Origin: Amycolatopsis pithecellobii
GTDB lineage: Bacteria > Actinomycetota > Actinomycetes > Mycobacteriales > Pseudonocardiaceae
Length of the DNA: 57,938 nucleotides
Direction of reading: 5' to 3'
NCBI RefSeq assembly: GCF_009707865.1
Contig: NZ_WMBA01000054.1
Location: 1 to 57,938, forward strand
The notes beneath the pieces are model-generated. The model searched no databases and was not told the origin of the DNA. It saw only the letters and a program-made list of their open reading frames with translations. Positions 51,009-57,938 of the stretch are shown here, one piece after another. How positions within the stretch are numbered: position 1 is the stretch's first letter; each line of letters opens with the position of its first letter. Made by a program: the position numbers and the translations under genes.

Positions 51009-51791
51009 TCAGTGCCGGTGCCAGCGCGGTTCGTCCTCCTCCGAGTCGTAAACGTACGTGTTCAGCGTGGCCCGCTCCGCCGCGGGCGTGGCGGCATGGC
51101 TCGCCACGTCGTTGTACAGCCCGAGCAGATGCGTCGTCATCGATACCCGCGCCCCGCCCTCGTCACGCCGCTTGAGGAACCACGCGACCTGGTTGTGCTC
51201 GGACGCCGACCGGTTCTGCAACTCGTGCGTCCCGTAACTGTTCCGCCGGGACCCGCGCAGCTTCGGCACGAGACTCCGGTACAGCTGCTCGAGCAGTTCG
51301 TTGTGACTCGCCCGGACAACCGCCGCGTGGAACTCCTCGTCGGTCCGCAGCAACTCTTCCTTGTCGTCGTTGGGCGCGGTCTGGTGCTCCTTCGCACGCT
51401 TGGCGATCTCGTCGAGCTCACCGTCATCGGCCCGCAGCGCGGCCAGGCTCGCGGCCGTCGCTTCGAGCGCGATCCGCACCTCGATCAGGTCCGACTCGCT
51501 GGCGTGGTTGTCCAGCAACAGCACATCGTCACGATCACCGACATCCGTGGAGCGCACGTACCAGCCGCGACCCCGCATGACCTCGACGATTCCCTGGAGC
51601 TGCAACCTCTGCAGCGCGGTACGCAGCGAGCTGCGCGCGACCGCCATGCGCTGGGCGAGCTCGGGCTCGGTGGGCAACCGGTCGCCGGCCTTGAAGCGGC
51701 CACTCTCGATCAACTGACGGAGCTTGTCCTCGATCAGTTCCGGCAGCGGCTTGCGAGTGTCCGGGGAGAGCGACCAGCTCTCGTCATCCAT
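51009..51791 (-). CDS. FadR-family (GntR) transcriptional regulator
   Basis: A 260-aa regulator. The winged-helix domain reads PLPELIEDKLRQLIESGRFKAGDRLPTEPELAQRMAVARSSLRTALQRLQLQGIVEVMRGRGWYV. An FCD ligand-binding domain (DLIEVRIALEATAASLAALRADDGELDEIAK..., about residues 100-240) carries the usual Asp/His metal-site positions. The start is ATG 51791. Operator-like GTTGTC...GACAAC sites upstream recur before the HExxH gene, suggesting it controls both itself and that locus. Confidence 0.82.
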   Translation of the reverse strand: MDDESWSLSPDTRKPLPELIEDKLRQLIESGRFKAGDRLPTEPELAQRMAVARSSLRTALQRLQLQGIVEVMRGRGWYVRSTDVGDRDDVLLLDNHASESDLIEVRIALEATAASLAALRADDGELDEIAKRAKEHQTAPNDDKEELLRTDEEFHAAVVRASHNELLEQLYRSLVPKLRGSRRNSYGTHELQNRSASEHNQVAWFLKRRDEGGARVSMTTHLLGLYNDVASHAATPAAERATLNTYVYDSEEDEPRWHRH

Positions 51792-51869
51792 GATCTGCCT
51801 TCTCCGACTCAGACAGCGCCCCGAGCGCGTGTTCCCGCCGAGGCTAGCAAGGACAGACAGCAGACGCAA

Positions 51870-51904
51870 GTTGTCGGTCCACAAGATGTAACTTGACAGA
51901 CAAC
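51870..51904. promoter_or_regulatory. Operator-like site upstream of the FadR gene
   Basis: GTTGTC (51870-51875) and GACAAC (51899-51904) are inverted arms 23 bases apart. On the complementary strand the flanks read GTTGTCTG and CCGACAACTT, matching the site at 52173-52196. Confidence 0.55.
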
Positions 51905-51985
51905 CGACATCGTGGGGATGCTCGTTACACCGGGATGACACGACACAAGCTCGTCAACCCGGTTCTCGTCGAAGGAGGTGTTGTG

Positions 51986-52144
51986 GTGAACTCGCAAAAC
52001 CTGCTGATTGTCATCTTCCTGGTAGCTATGGGCGTCACGCTGATCGGATGGCGGACGGTACTGGTGATGACCGTGACGGCCGGCGTGACATTGGCTGTGC
52101 TCGGTCTGGTCGAAATTGTTTCGCTGTTCGGTTCGACGATCTGA
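51986..52144 (+). CDS. Small two-helix membrane protein (52 aa)
   Basis: A 52-aa protein with two hydrophobic segments (LLIVIFLVAMGVTLIGW and VLVMTVTAGVTLAVLGLVEIVSLFG). The GTG at 51986 has the strong ribosome-binding site GAAGGAGG seven bases upstream; an adjacent GTG at 51983 is closer than usual. It lies between the FadR-type regulator and the HExxH gene and may be part of that control unit. No family recognised. Confidence 0.6.
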   Translation: MNSQNLLIVIFLVAMGVTLIGWRTVLVMTVTAGVTLAVLGLVEIVSLFGSTI

Positions 52145-52172
52145 TGATGAGATGACGGGGAGCCGAAGGCTA

Positions 52173-52196
52173 GTTGTCTGACTGTTGTCCGACAAC
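52173..52196. promoter_or_regulatory. Operator-like palindrome upstream of the HExxH gene
   Basis: GTTGTC occurs at 52173 and 52184, with GACAAC at 52191-52196. GTTGTC-C-GACAAC (52184-52196) is a perfect palindrome. It shares the GTTGTCTG and CCGACAACTT elements with the FadR control region. Confidence 0.6.
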
Positions 52197-52289
52197 TTCC
52201 TTCGGAGGAGGTGGCGGAGTGACCGCGGGGCCGGACGGGTAGGTTGACCCGGTCCTGAAGGTCGCTCCTCCTGACCGGAAGCCGCGCGG

Positions 52290-53483
52290 ATGAACCACAG
52301 ACCTGACTGGCCCGACGCCACCGTGCTACACGCGGAGCTCGCGCCCGAGTTACTCGCCGAGCGGCGCGCCCTGTACCAGCTGGCGGTCGAGCTGTTCTGG
52401 CGTGATGCGCCGCGGCTGCCGGCAACCCGGCTCGACAATCCGCTTTTCCGCTTCCGCGTCGGCGAAGCACTCGCCGACCGCGTTCCCTTCGATCCCGCCG
52501 CCACCGACGATCTGGACGATGTCGTCACCGAAGTCGGCGGGCAGCTGAAGATGGCAGCCGGCGCGGGCGCCAACGACCGGCTCGCCGCCGCCCTTCGCAT
52601 CATCCACGGGCAGAGCGGCGCTCCGGGTAAGCCACCGCGCCTGCTCACCGAGGCCGGCGGCGAATCCTTCCGCGAGGCCATCGAGATCATCGAAGCCGGG
52701 CTGGCCCGCTTGCGGGAAGTCAGTCCCGCGCTCGCCCGGGACCTGTTGCCCCACACCGCATTGCTCGTCGTCCTGGACCCGGCGACCTCCAACGGTCTGG
52801 TTTCCGCGTCGTCTCGCCTTTTTCCCGGGTTGATTCTGATCGACAAGCCGTCTTGTCCCTATGACGTCGCGGATGCACTGGTGCACGAAGGGGCGCACCA
52901 GAAGTTCTTCGACCTCGCGATCACCCGGGATTTCCTGGGCGCCGAAACGGACGACCGGACGTTCAGCCCGTCCTGGTCGGGTGCACGGTGGCCGCTCGAA
53001 CAGGTCGTCGCGGCGTTCCATGCCTACGCGTTGATGGCGCAGTTCGCCGAGGCCGTGACCACGTCCGGCGAAACCGGGCAGCTCGGCCCGAACTCCCTGC
53101 TGCCGTTCGCGCGCACGCGGGAGATCGAGATCGGACAGTGGTTGCTCGGTGTCGAAGAGTTGCTGGAAAGCGACGCTCAGTGGTTACTTCGCGCGCTGCT
53201 GCGTGAAGATAGTGCCGCGATCCGCACGATCGACTCGGCAAATTCTGTCCCCGACGGGCAGTACGCGTTGAAACCTTTCGTCCGGATGGCGCGAATGGCC
53301 ACCGGCCGGATGCTGCTGGCCGGTCCGGGGCATCCACCGCGGCTGGTTTGGCTCAACCGCAACGCTGCCGAGGTGGTGGATCAGCTCGGGCAGGAACCGT
53401 TGGCACTCAGCGCATTGGGCCCGGAAAAGGTGGAAATCCTCTCTGGTTTGGTGGCGTCGGAACTCGCTTATCGGGTGAAGTGA
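52290..53483 (+). CDS. HExxH-type peptide-modification enzyme (putative)
   Basis: A 397-aa protein with the metal-binding motif H199-E-x-x-H203 in ALVHEGAHQKFFDLA and a likely third ligand H244 in AAFHAYALMAQF. The helical N-terminus and the C-terminal region RMLLAGPGHPPRLVWLNRNAAEVV fit the actinobacterial HExxH-motif family (TIGR04267-type, as I recall it) that accompanies ribosomal peptides and, in some members, hydroxylates peptide side chains using 2-oxoglutarate. Zinc protease activity cannot be excluded. The gene is followed 104 bases later by a 67-aa candidate peptide gene on the same strand. Start ATG 52290. Confidence 0.72.
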   Translation: MNHRPDWPDATVLHAELAPELLAERRALYQLAVELFWRDAPRLPATRLDNPLFRFRVGEALADRVPFDPAATDDLDDVVTEVGGQLKMAAGAGANDRLAAALRIIHGQSGAPGKPPRLLTEAGGESFREAIEIIEAGLARLREVSPALARDLLPHTALLVVLDPATSNGLVSASSRLFPGLILIDKPSCPYDVADALVHEGAHQKFFDLAITRDFLGAETDDRTFSPSWSGARWPLEQVVAAFHAYALMAQFAEAVTTSGETGQLGPNSLLPFARTREIEIGQWLLGVEELLESDAQWLLRALLREDSAAIRTIDSANSVPDGQYALKPFVRMARMATGRMLLAGPGHPPRLVWLNRNAAEVVDQLGQEPLALSALGPEKVEILSGLVASELAYRVK

Positions 53484-53537
53484 GTCCCATTGAGGCCCTG
53501 TGGACAGCGGGTCTACGATTGCGACGACATCGACGGC

Positions 53538-53562
53538 GGCACCGTCTTGTTTGGACGGTGCC
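53538..53562 (+). terminator. Hairpin between the HExxH enzyme and the candidate peptide gene
   Basis: GGCACCGTC (53538-53546) pairs with GACGGTGCC (53554-53562) around loop TTGTTTG. It sits about 25 bases before the peptide start without a T-run. It could be an attenuator or processing site that sets enzyme-to-peptide expression. Confidence 0.5.
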
Positions 53563-53587
53563 GTTACCCGTTTCTGAAAGGACACTG

Positions 53588-53791
53588 ATGGCAGCGCAGT
53601 GGGCTTCCCCCCGCAGAGCCAGCAACTCCACGGCCGAGCCGGTGGTGGCAGCACCCCACGGCGGCAGTGTTCCGGACCAGGTCGTTCTCGGTGGCGCGCC
53701 GCTCGGTCAGCCACTCACCCGCGTTGACTTCTTCCGGCGGATGCCCGCCGGTGGCACCGCCTACCTCAAGCCGACCGACTCCGAAGACTGA
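53588..53791 (+). CDS. Candidate precursor peptide (67 aa)
   Basis: A 67-aa peptide starting at ATG 53588, with AAAGGA seven bases upstream. The N-terminal part is Ala/Pro/Ser-rich. The C-terminal part contains VDFFRRMPAGGTAYL and an acidic end PTDSED. Two Asp residues, one Tyr and several Phe/Pro residues are potential modification sites for the HExxH enzyme. There is no signal peptide, Cys, or double-Gly leader. It has no similarity I recognise, and the precursor role rests on adjacency alone. Confidence 0.5.
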   Translation: MAAQWASPRRASNSTAEPVVAAPHGGSVPDQVVLGGAPLGQPLTRVDFFRRMPAGGTAYLKPTDSED

Positions 53792-53868
53792 TCGCCGGCG
53801 CGGCAGCCACCTGTTGTCGCGCCCCGAAATTGCTCAGGCTGCTCAGCCTGCCAGGGACAACCCGGCCA

Positions 53869-55125
53869 TCACAGTGCGCCCGCCGCCATCGCTTCGCAGC
53901 TGCGCAGGACGACCGCCGCGGCCCGCCGTTCACCGGCGCTGAAGCCCGCCGTCTCCGCCAGCCCACGCCACCTCCGGATCGCGTCGAAGACCGTGCGTTC
54001 GATGTCCGCACCGGCCGAACCCAGCCGCTCCGCGATCCCCGGGCCGTGCCCGCCCACCAGCCGCAGCGCTTCTCCGTTCAGTTCCGGCGGAAACGCGACC
54101 CGTCCCGTGCGAAGTTCGGCCAGCAGCCGCAGTTCACGGAACTCGTGGGCACTGGCCAGTGTCCGCTCCAGCTCACCGGCGAGCGCCGCCGCGGCGGGGC
54201 GCGGTTCCATGCGCAGCACGACTTCCAGGCCCAGCAACGCAGACCGCGCTTTCAGCACCGCTTGCCGTTCGGTGAAGTACTGGTCGATCGTGTCCCGAAG
54301 CTCGGCCAGCCCGCTGCGGGGAATGAGCTGTGCGGCCAGGGCCGGCTGGGTCTGCGCGCCGCGGCGGATCAGCGTCACCGCGAGCCGCACCCCGAACAGC
54401 CCGAACCGCATCAGCAACGCGGCCCGGTTTTCCCCGTCATGGGCCAGAAACCGGTCGGTGGACAGCAGGTGCGGTTCGAGTTCCGCGCGCGGCACCCGTG
54501 CCAGCTCGACCAACGCGTCGAACTCCTCCGGACGCAGGGTCCGGCCTGCCGACGCGAGCAGCCCGGCCACCGGCACCACGTCCTGGCACAGCCCGTGCAG
54601 CCGCGCCTCGCGACGGTAGCGGCGCGCGATCTGCCGCGCCGAGATCAGCGCATCCACCCGGCCGCCGCCGAGCTCGTCGGCCCGGGACAGCACGACCACC
54701 GAATTCACCGCGGACGCGCGGGCAATCGGATGGTCCTGCAGGGTGTGCAGGAACCCGAGATCCGCGTTTACCGGATGCCGCACCAAAAACAGCACCGCGT
54801 CCGCTTCGAGGCAGATCCCTTCGATCGTGCTGGGCGCGGCGTCGGCGTCGATCGCGGGCGTGTCGATCAGGGTCAGCTCGCCCTGGGACCGGCTTGGCGG
54901 GATCCGGAACCAGCTCATCCCGTCGCCCTGGCTCACCAGTTCCTGCCCGGCGATCGCGCTCACCATCGTCGATTTGCCGGTCTGCTTCGCACCAACGACG
55001 GCGAGGCGCAGCGGGTCCGAGAACCGGTCCAGCTGACGCCGCAGCCAGCCGGCTGCGCGCGGGCTGTCCTGATATGCGTCAAGAGCTTGTTCGAGCATCC
55101 TTCGCGTGCGTCGCACCAGGTTCAC
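53869..55125 (-). CDS. IniC-like dynamin-type GTPase
   Basis: A 418-aa GTPase. P-loop GAKQTGKST (about residues 45-53), DTPAID for the G3 switch, and SRAD as G4 with Asp specificity. The remaining helical region ends with an amphipathic tail. In mycobacteria iniA and iniC are dynamin-like GTPases induced by cell-wall inhibitors such as isoniazid and ethambutol; IniA can fuse or remodel membranes. The GTG at 55125 overlaps the stop of the IniA-like gene (GTGA). Identification is from gene order and domains. Confidence 0.75.
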   Translation of the reverse strand: MNLVRRTRRMLEQALDAYQDSPRAAGWLRRQLDRFSDPLRLAVVGAKQTGKSTMVSAIAGQELVSQGDGMSWFRIPPSRSQGELTLIDTPAIDADAAPSTIEGICLEADAVLFLVRHPVNADLGFLHTLQDHPIARASAVNSVVVLSRADELGGGRVDALISARQIARRYRREARLHGLCQDVVPVAGLLASAGRTLRPEEFDALVELARVPRAELEPHLLSTDRFLAHDGENRAALLMRFGLFGVRLAVTLIRRGAQTQPALAAQLIPRSGLAELRDTIDQYFTERQAVLKARSALLGLEVVLRMEPRPAAAALAGELERTLASAHEFRELRLLAELRTGRVAFPPELNGEALRLVGGHGPGIAERLGSAGADIERTVFDAIRRWRGLAETAGFSAGERRAAAVVLRSCEAMAAGAL

Positions 55126-56924
55126 GCCGTGAGCCCCCGGAGCGCGGGCGCTTGCCGGAACCCGCCGATCGACTGCGCGCGTTGCCGCAGCAGCGCGAGC
55201 TCTTCGATACCGCGGCGGATTTCGTGGGCACGCGCGGTGCGTTGCGCGGTGTCGGTGTCGATGACGTGCTTGAGCGACTTGGCGTTTTCGGTGATCTCGG
55301 CCCGCAGCTCGTCCGCCACCCCGGTCAGCCGGTCCCGCAGCGCGCGGTGGATCTGGCGCGCGGTGTCCTTGCTGTGCTTGCCATAGGTCAGAAAGAAGTC
55401 GTCGACATACCGGTGTGCGGCACTCTTCGCCGCGGCCTGCCGCCGCTTGAGCCGGTTCCCGCGTTCCTCGAGCACGCTCTTCGCGCCGAACGCGGCACCG
55501 GCACCCAGCGAGATCGGGTTGATCAACGGCAACCCGGCGATGGTCGTCGCCAGACCGAACATCAGCAGACCGCTGTAGGACCCGCGCATCCCGATGAACA
55601 GTTTCTGCCCCACGCCGAACTTCTCGACCCGCGGCATCCGAAGATCACCGACCGAATCGGCGGGCACGTCGCGGGGCAACGATTCCGGCACCGCGTCCGG
55701 CCGGTGCGGCGCGACCAGCCGCGCCATCTTGCGGGCGACCCACTCGAAGCGGTCCAGCAGCCATTCCGAGTTCGTCTCGGCCACGACCGTCAGGTTCTCC
55801 CGCAGCCAGGGCTCGAATTTCTCCCAGGCACGTGCCGGGTCGGCGGCGTCGAAGTACTCGTCGACCTCTACGAGAATCCGGCGCGTCCGGTCGCGCAGGT
55901 CGAACTCGACGTCCGACAGCAGGTCCGCGACCTCGTCGGACAGCAGGGTCTGCCAGCGGACGGCGTCACGTTGCAGGCGTTCGAGCCGGCGACCCTCGTT
56001 GTGCCAGCGCGCGACCGTTTCGCCGCTGCCGGACTGTTGGGTCTCGGCGAATTCCTCCTGCAGCGGCCCCAGCAGCGACTCGACGGTCAGTGCCGTCAGC
56101 GCCGCGACCGAGCGCCGGGCGAGCAGATCGGCTTGGCCCAGCAAATCCTTGTGCAGGAAGCGAATCAGCTCACCGAATCCGGATTCCTCGTTGAGCGCCT
56201 TGTCGCCGGTGCGGGCCGCGGCGAGCCGCAGCGTCGCGGACACCGGGAGCACCGTGGCCAGCAGACCGCCCTCGTCGAGGCGTGCCCGGATGCGTTCGGC
56301 GACCCCGCGCCAGCCGGGCACGAGGTCGATTTTGGTCAGCACCACGATGATCGTCGGGCACAGGCGCGCGACCTGTTCGAGCAGGCGGAGTTCGGCCGCG
56401 GAAAGGTCGGCGGTCGCGTCGGTGGCCATCAGCACGGCGTCGGCCGACATCTCCTGCACGGTGTCCAGCGCCGCGCGGGCCGGGGTGTCGACGATGGCGA
56501 GGCCACCGGCGAGCAGTGCGCGGGGCAGGCCGATTTCGGTGCGCACCACGGGCGCCCCGGTGACCGACAGGGCCTCGCGGTTCGCCTCGGCGGTCACGGA
56601 CTCGACCGCGACCGGCGTGCGTGCCGGGCCTTCGATCGCGAGCCTGCCACCGGTCACCACGGTCGCGGTCGGCGTTTCGGCGTGCTCGATCACCGTGGGC
56701 ACGACGGTCGTCCGGTCATCGCCGACCGCGCAGACCGGGGCGTTGAGCAGCGCGTTGACCAGCTGGCTCTTGCCTTGTCCGGACTCTCCGATGACGACGA
56801 CGCGCACCTTCGGGTCGAGAAGTCTGGATCTGCGCGCGGTCAGCCGCTCCACCAGGTCCGGACGCCGGTGCGTGGCGCAGGCGCGGACGGTGTCGTCCAG
56901 CACTTCGAGCCAGGGTGGTGCCAT
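55122..56924 (-). CDS. IniA-like dynamin-type GTPase
   Basis: A 600-aa GTPase. G1 GESGQGKS, G3 DTPA, and G4 TKID lie in the first 220 residues. A long helical neck follows, with a hydrophobic double helix (GSYSGLLMFGLATTIAGLPLINPISLGAGAAFGA, about residues 460-495) as membrane paddle. It should bind the inner membrane and act in envelope stability or in response to arabinan or mycolate inhibitors. I place the start at ATG 56924; the window also allows a GTG just upstream. It is the middle gene of the iniB-iniA-iniC-like unit. Confidence 0.75.
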   Translation of the reverse strand: MAPPWLEVLDDTVRACATHRRPDLVERLTARRSRLLDPKVRVVVIGESGQGKSQLVNALLNAPVCAVGDDRTTVVPTVIEHAETPTATVVTGGRLAIEGPARTPVAVESVTAEANREALSVTGAPVVRTEIGLPRALLAGGLAIVDTPARAALDTVQEMSADAVLMATDATADLSAAELRLLEQVARLCPTIIVVLTKIDLVPGWRGVAERIRARLDEGGLLATVLPVSATLRLAAARTGDKALNEESGFGELIRFLHKDLLGQADLLARRSVAALTALTVESLLGPLQEEFAETQQSGSGETVARWHNEGRRLERLQRDAVRWQTLLSDEVADLLSDVEFDLRDRTRRILVEVDEYFDAADPARAWEKFEPWLRENLTVVAETNSEWLLDRFEWVARKMARLVAPHRPDAVPESLPRDVPADSVGDLRMPRVEKFGVGQKLFIGMRGSYSGLLMFGLATTIAGLPLINPISLGAGAAFGAKSVLEERGNRLKRRQAAAKSAAHRYVDDFFLTYGKHSKDTARQIHRALRDRLTGVADELRAEITENAKSLKHVIDTDTAQRTARAHEIRRGIEELALLRQRAQSIGGFRQAPALRGLTA

Positions 56925-56963
56925 CACGGGCAGCAAGTGTGCCCTGTCCGGTCACGAAAAGGA

Positions 56964-57001
56964 AACGGCGGGGGCATGTCCGAAGACACACCCCCGCCGT
57001 T
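56964..57001 (-). terminator. Terminator-like hairpin between iniB-like and iniA-like genes
   Basis: AACGGCGGGGG (56964-56974) and CCCCCGCCGTT (56991-57001) form a perfect 11-bp stem with a 16-base loop. No T-run follows on either strand. It would reduce read-through from the iniB-like gene into the GTPase genes. Confidence 0.6.
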
Positions 57002-57075
57002 CACGACCGGCAAGCAGCGTTCTCACCCTTGAGGGAGGGCACTGGCGAGAACACCACTCGCCTCACTGGGCGCGG

Positions 57076-57938
57076 TCAGTGGCCGAAAGGCAGGTCGTTG
57101 TGGAGGCTGTCCAGACCGGAGGCCTCGGGCAGCTGAGCGTGGTCGAGCGTGTCGCCGAGCGGGCTGTGCGACACGGCGTCGCCGGCCGGCAGCCCGCCGT
57201 CGACGCCGGGCAGGCTGACGCCGTGCACGACGCCGGGCAGCCCGCCGGTGACGTCCGGCAGCGGGTTGGCGATCGGCAGGTGCGGCAGGGCCTGCGGCAG
57301 CTCGGCCGCCGGGTGCGCCGGCAGGTCGACGGGCAGGTGCGTGGCCTGGTCCGTCGCGGCGGTGGCCTGGTCGAGCGCGCCGCCGACGTGCTGACCGGCG
57401 TCGGCCACCGCACTCGTCGGCACGTTGACCGGGGCAGCGGCGGGCAGCCCGTTGGTCAGGTAACCACCGATGGTGGCGGCGCGCGCTTCGGCGGGGTGGT
57501 CGAGCAGGGCACCGCCGGCCGAGACGTAGTCGGCGAGGGTGCCCGCGGCGGGGGCGCTCTTGGCGAGCGCGTCCGAGTCGAGGGAGTCGTTCAGGTCGCC
57601 GATCGAGCTGAACCCGGCGGGGGTGCCTTCGAGGCCGGCGGAGTAAGAGCCGAGACCGGATTCGGTCTGGAGGCCGCTCGCGAGGTCCTGACCGGCGACA
57701 CCGCTGCCGGTCAGGGTCGCCAGCTCGGATTCGGCGGCGCCCGCGATGGCGACGTGGTCCGGCGAAGCGGCGGCACCGGCCGCGGTGCTGGCCTGCTCAC
57801 CGTCGACGGTCACGCTGCCGGCGGTGTTGCCGGGGGTGTGGCTGGTCGCGGTCTTGACGTCGCCCAGCACCGGGACGTTCAGCTCGGGCGCGTCCGTCGG
57901 CAGGTCGAACGGAAGGTCACCGGTCGGCAGGGCGCCGG
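57076..57938 (-). CDS. IniB-like Ala/Gly-rich protein (5' part beyond window)
   Basis: At least 287 codons are visible and the frame is open to the end of the window, so the N-terminus is missing. The visible part is Ala/Gly/Asp-rich with a proline-rich C-terminal half (VNVPTSAVADAGQHVGGALDQA..., ending LHNDLPFGH). The resemblance to mycobacterial IniB is in composition and in its position directly before two dynamin-like GTPase genes. Mycobacterial iniB is induced by ethambutol and isoniazid. The true N-terminal domain is needed to confirm the family. Confidence 0.6.
   Translation of the reverse strand, partial: GALPTGDLPFDLPTDAPELNVPVLGDVKTATSHTPGNTAGSVTVDGEQASTAAGAAASPDHVAIAGAAESELATLTGSGVAGQDLASGLQTESGLGSYSAGLEGTPAGFSSIGDLNDSLDSDALAKSAPAAGTLADYVSAGGALLDHPAEARAATIGGYLTNGLPAAAPVNVPTSAVADAGQHVGGALDQATAATDQATHLPVDLPAHPAAELPQALPHLPIANPLPDVTGGLPGVVHGVSLPGVDGGLPAGDAVSHSPLGDTLDHAQLPEASGLDSLHNDLPFGH

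Noticed and set aside
52219..52242. Seven-codon leader ORF (GTG start after GGAGGAGG) before the HExxH gene
   Set aside because: Ribosome-binding site looks good, but the peptide carries no regulatory codons and nothing supports attenuation; too short to call.

Overview
This 58 kb window is high-GC actinobacterial chromosome. It carries a mycolata-type arabinogalactan pathway (aftA, dprE2, dprE1, a GtrA protein, glfT2, glfT1, wzt/wzm), the proteasome activator Bpa, ESX/WXG-type secretion genes and an iniB-iniA-iniC-like unit. GTG starts and 4-base stop/start overlaps are common. The combination best fits the Pseudonocardiaceae, and Amycolatopsis or a close relative is my inference.

Layout. 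(1) 1-2318: the C-terminal end of a large polymorphic-toxin-like protein, then an immunity-like gene, then a second copy of the same toxin-domain/immunity pair. (2) 2343-4460: a large GT-C-like membrane protein. (3) 4454-7645 (minus): a four-gene overlapping ESX-associated operon that starts with a YbaB/EbfC-like protein and a WXG-type substrate. (4) 7690-14444: the arabinan/galactan core, with aftA-dprE2-dprE1 on the minus strand, gtrA and glfT2 on the plus strand, and a decayed 3' fragment of a second aftA. (5) 14548-18157: a second ESX-type group (WXG-like protein, DUF3558-type lipoprotein, PPE-like protein, EspG-like chaperone). (6) 18225-27125: membrane protein, GT-C transferase, two further glycosyltransferases, GlfT1 and the Wzm/Wzt exporter, which together would start, export and decorate galactan. 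(7) 27222-31960: bpa, a class-V aminotransferase homologue lacking the catalytic lysine, a quinone oxidoreductase, a YpfJ metalloprotease and a MarR regulator.

Mobile element. An actinomycete integrative and conjugative element (AICE) of about 14.1 kb occupies 32013-46102. It is inserted in the 3' half of tRNA-Ser(UGA) and bounded by a 58-bp imperfect / 32-bp perfect repeat. It encodes integrase, excisionase, DUF3631 ATPase plus prim-pol (replication), an FtsK/TraB-like translocase, Spd-like membrane proteins, a GntR/KorSA-like repressor, an XRE regulator, a CutA-like protein, and a low-GC OLD-family nuclease as probable defence cargo at its right end. Two unannotated DNA structures stand out: an iteron-like array of GTAGCGG heptamers (34541-34749) and a cluster of DnaA-box-like sites with nested dyads (32368-32491).

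Right flank (46141-57938): small membrane/stress proteins, a broken copC next to yceI-like and cupredoxin genes, a ribbon-helix-helix/RAMA fusion whose ribosome-binding site lies in an 11-bp palindrome, and a candidate peptide-modification locus. That locus has a FadR-type regulator, a small membrane protein, an HExxH-type enzyme and a 67-aa candidate precursor peptide, with shared GTTGTC/GACAAC operator-like sites in both control regions. The window ends with the iniC/iniA-like dynamin-type GTPases and an Ala/Gly-rich iniB-like gene cut by the window edge.
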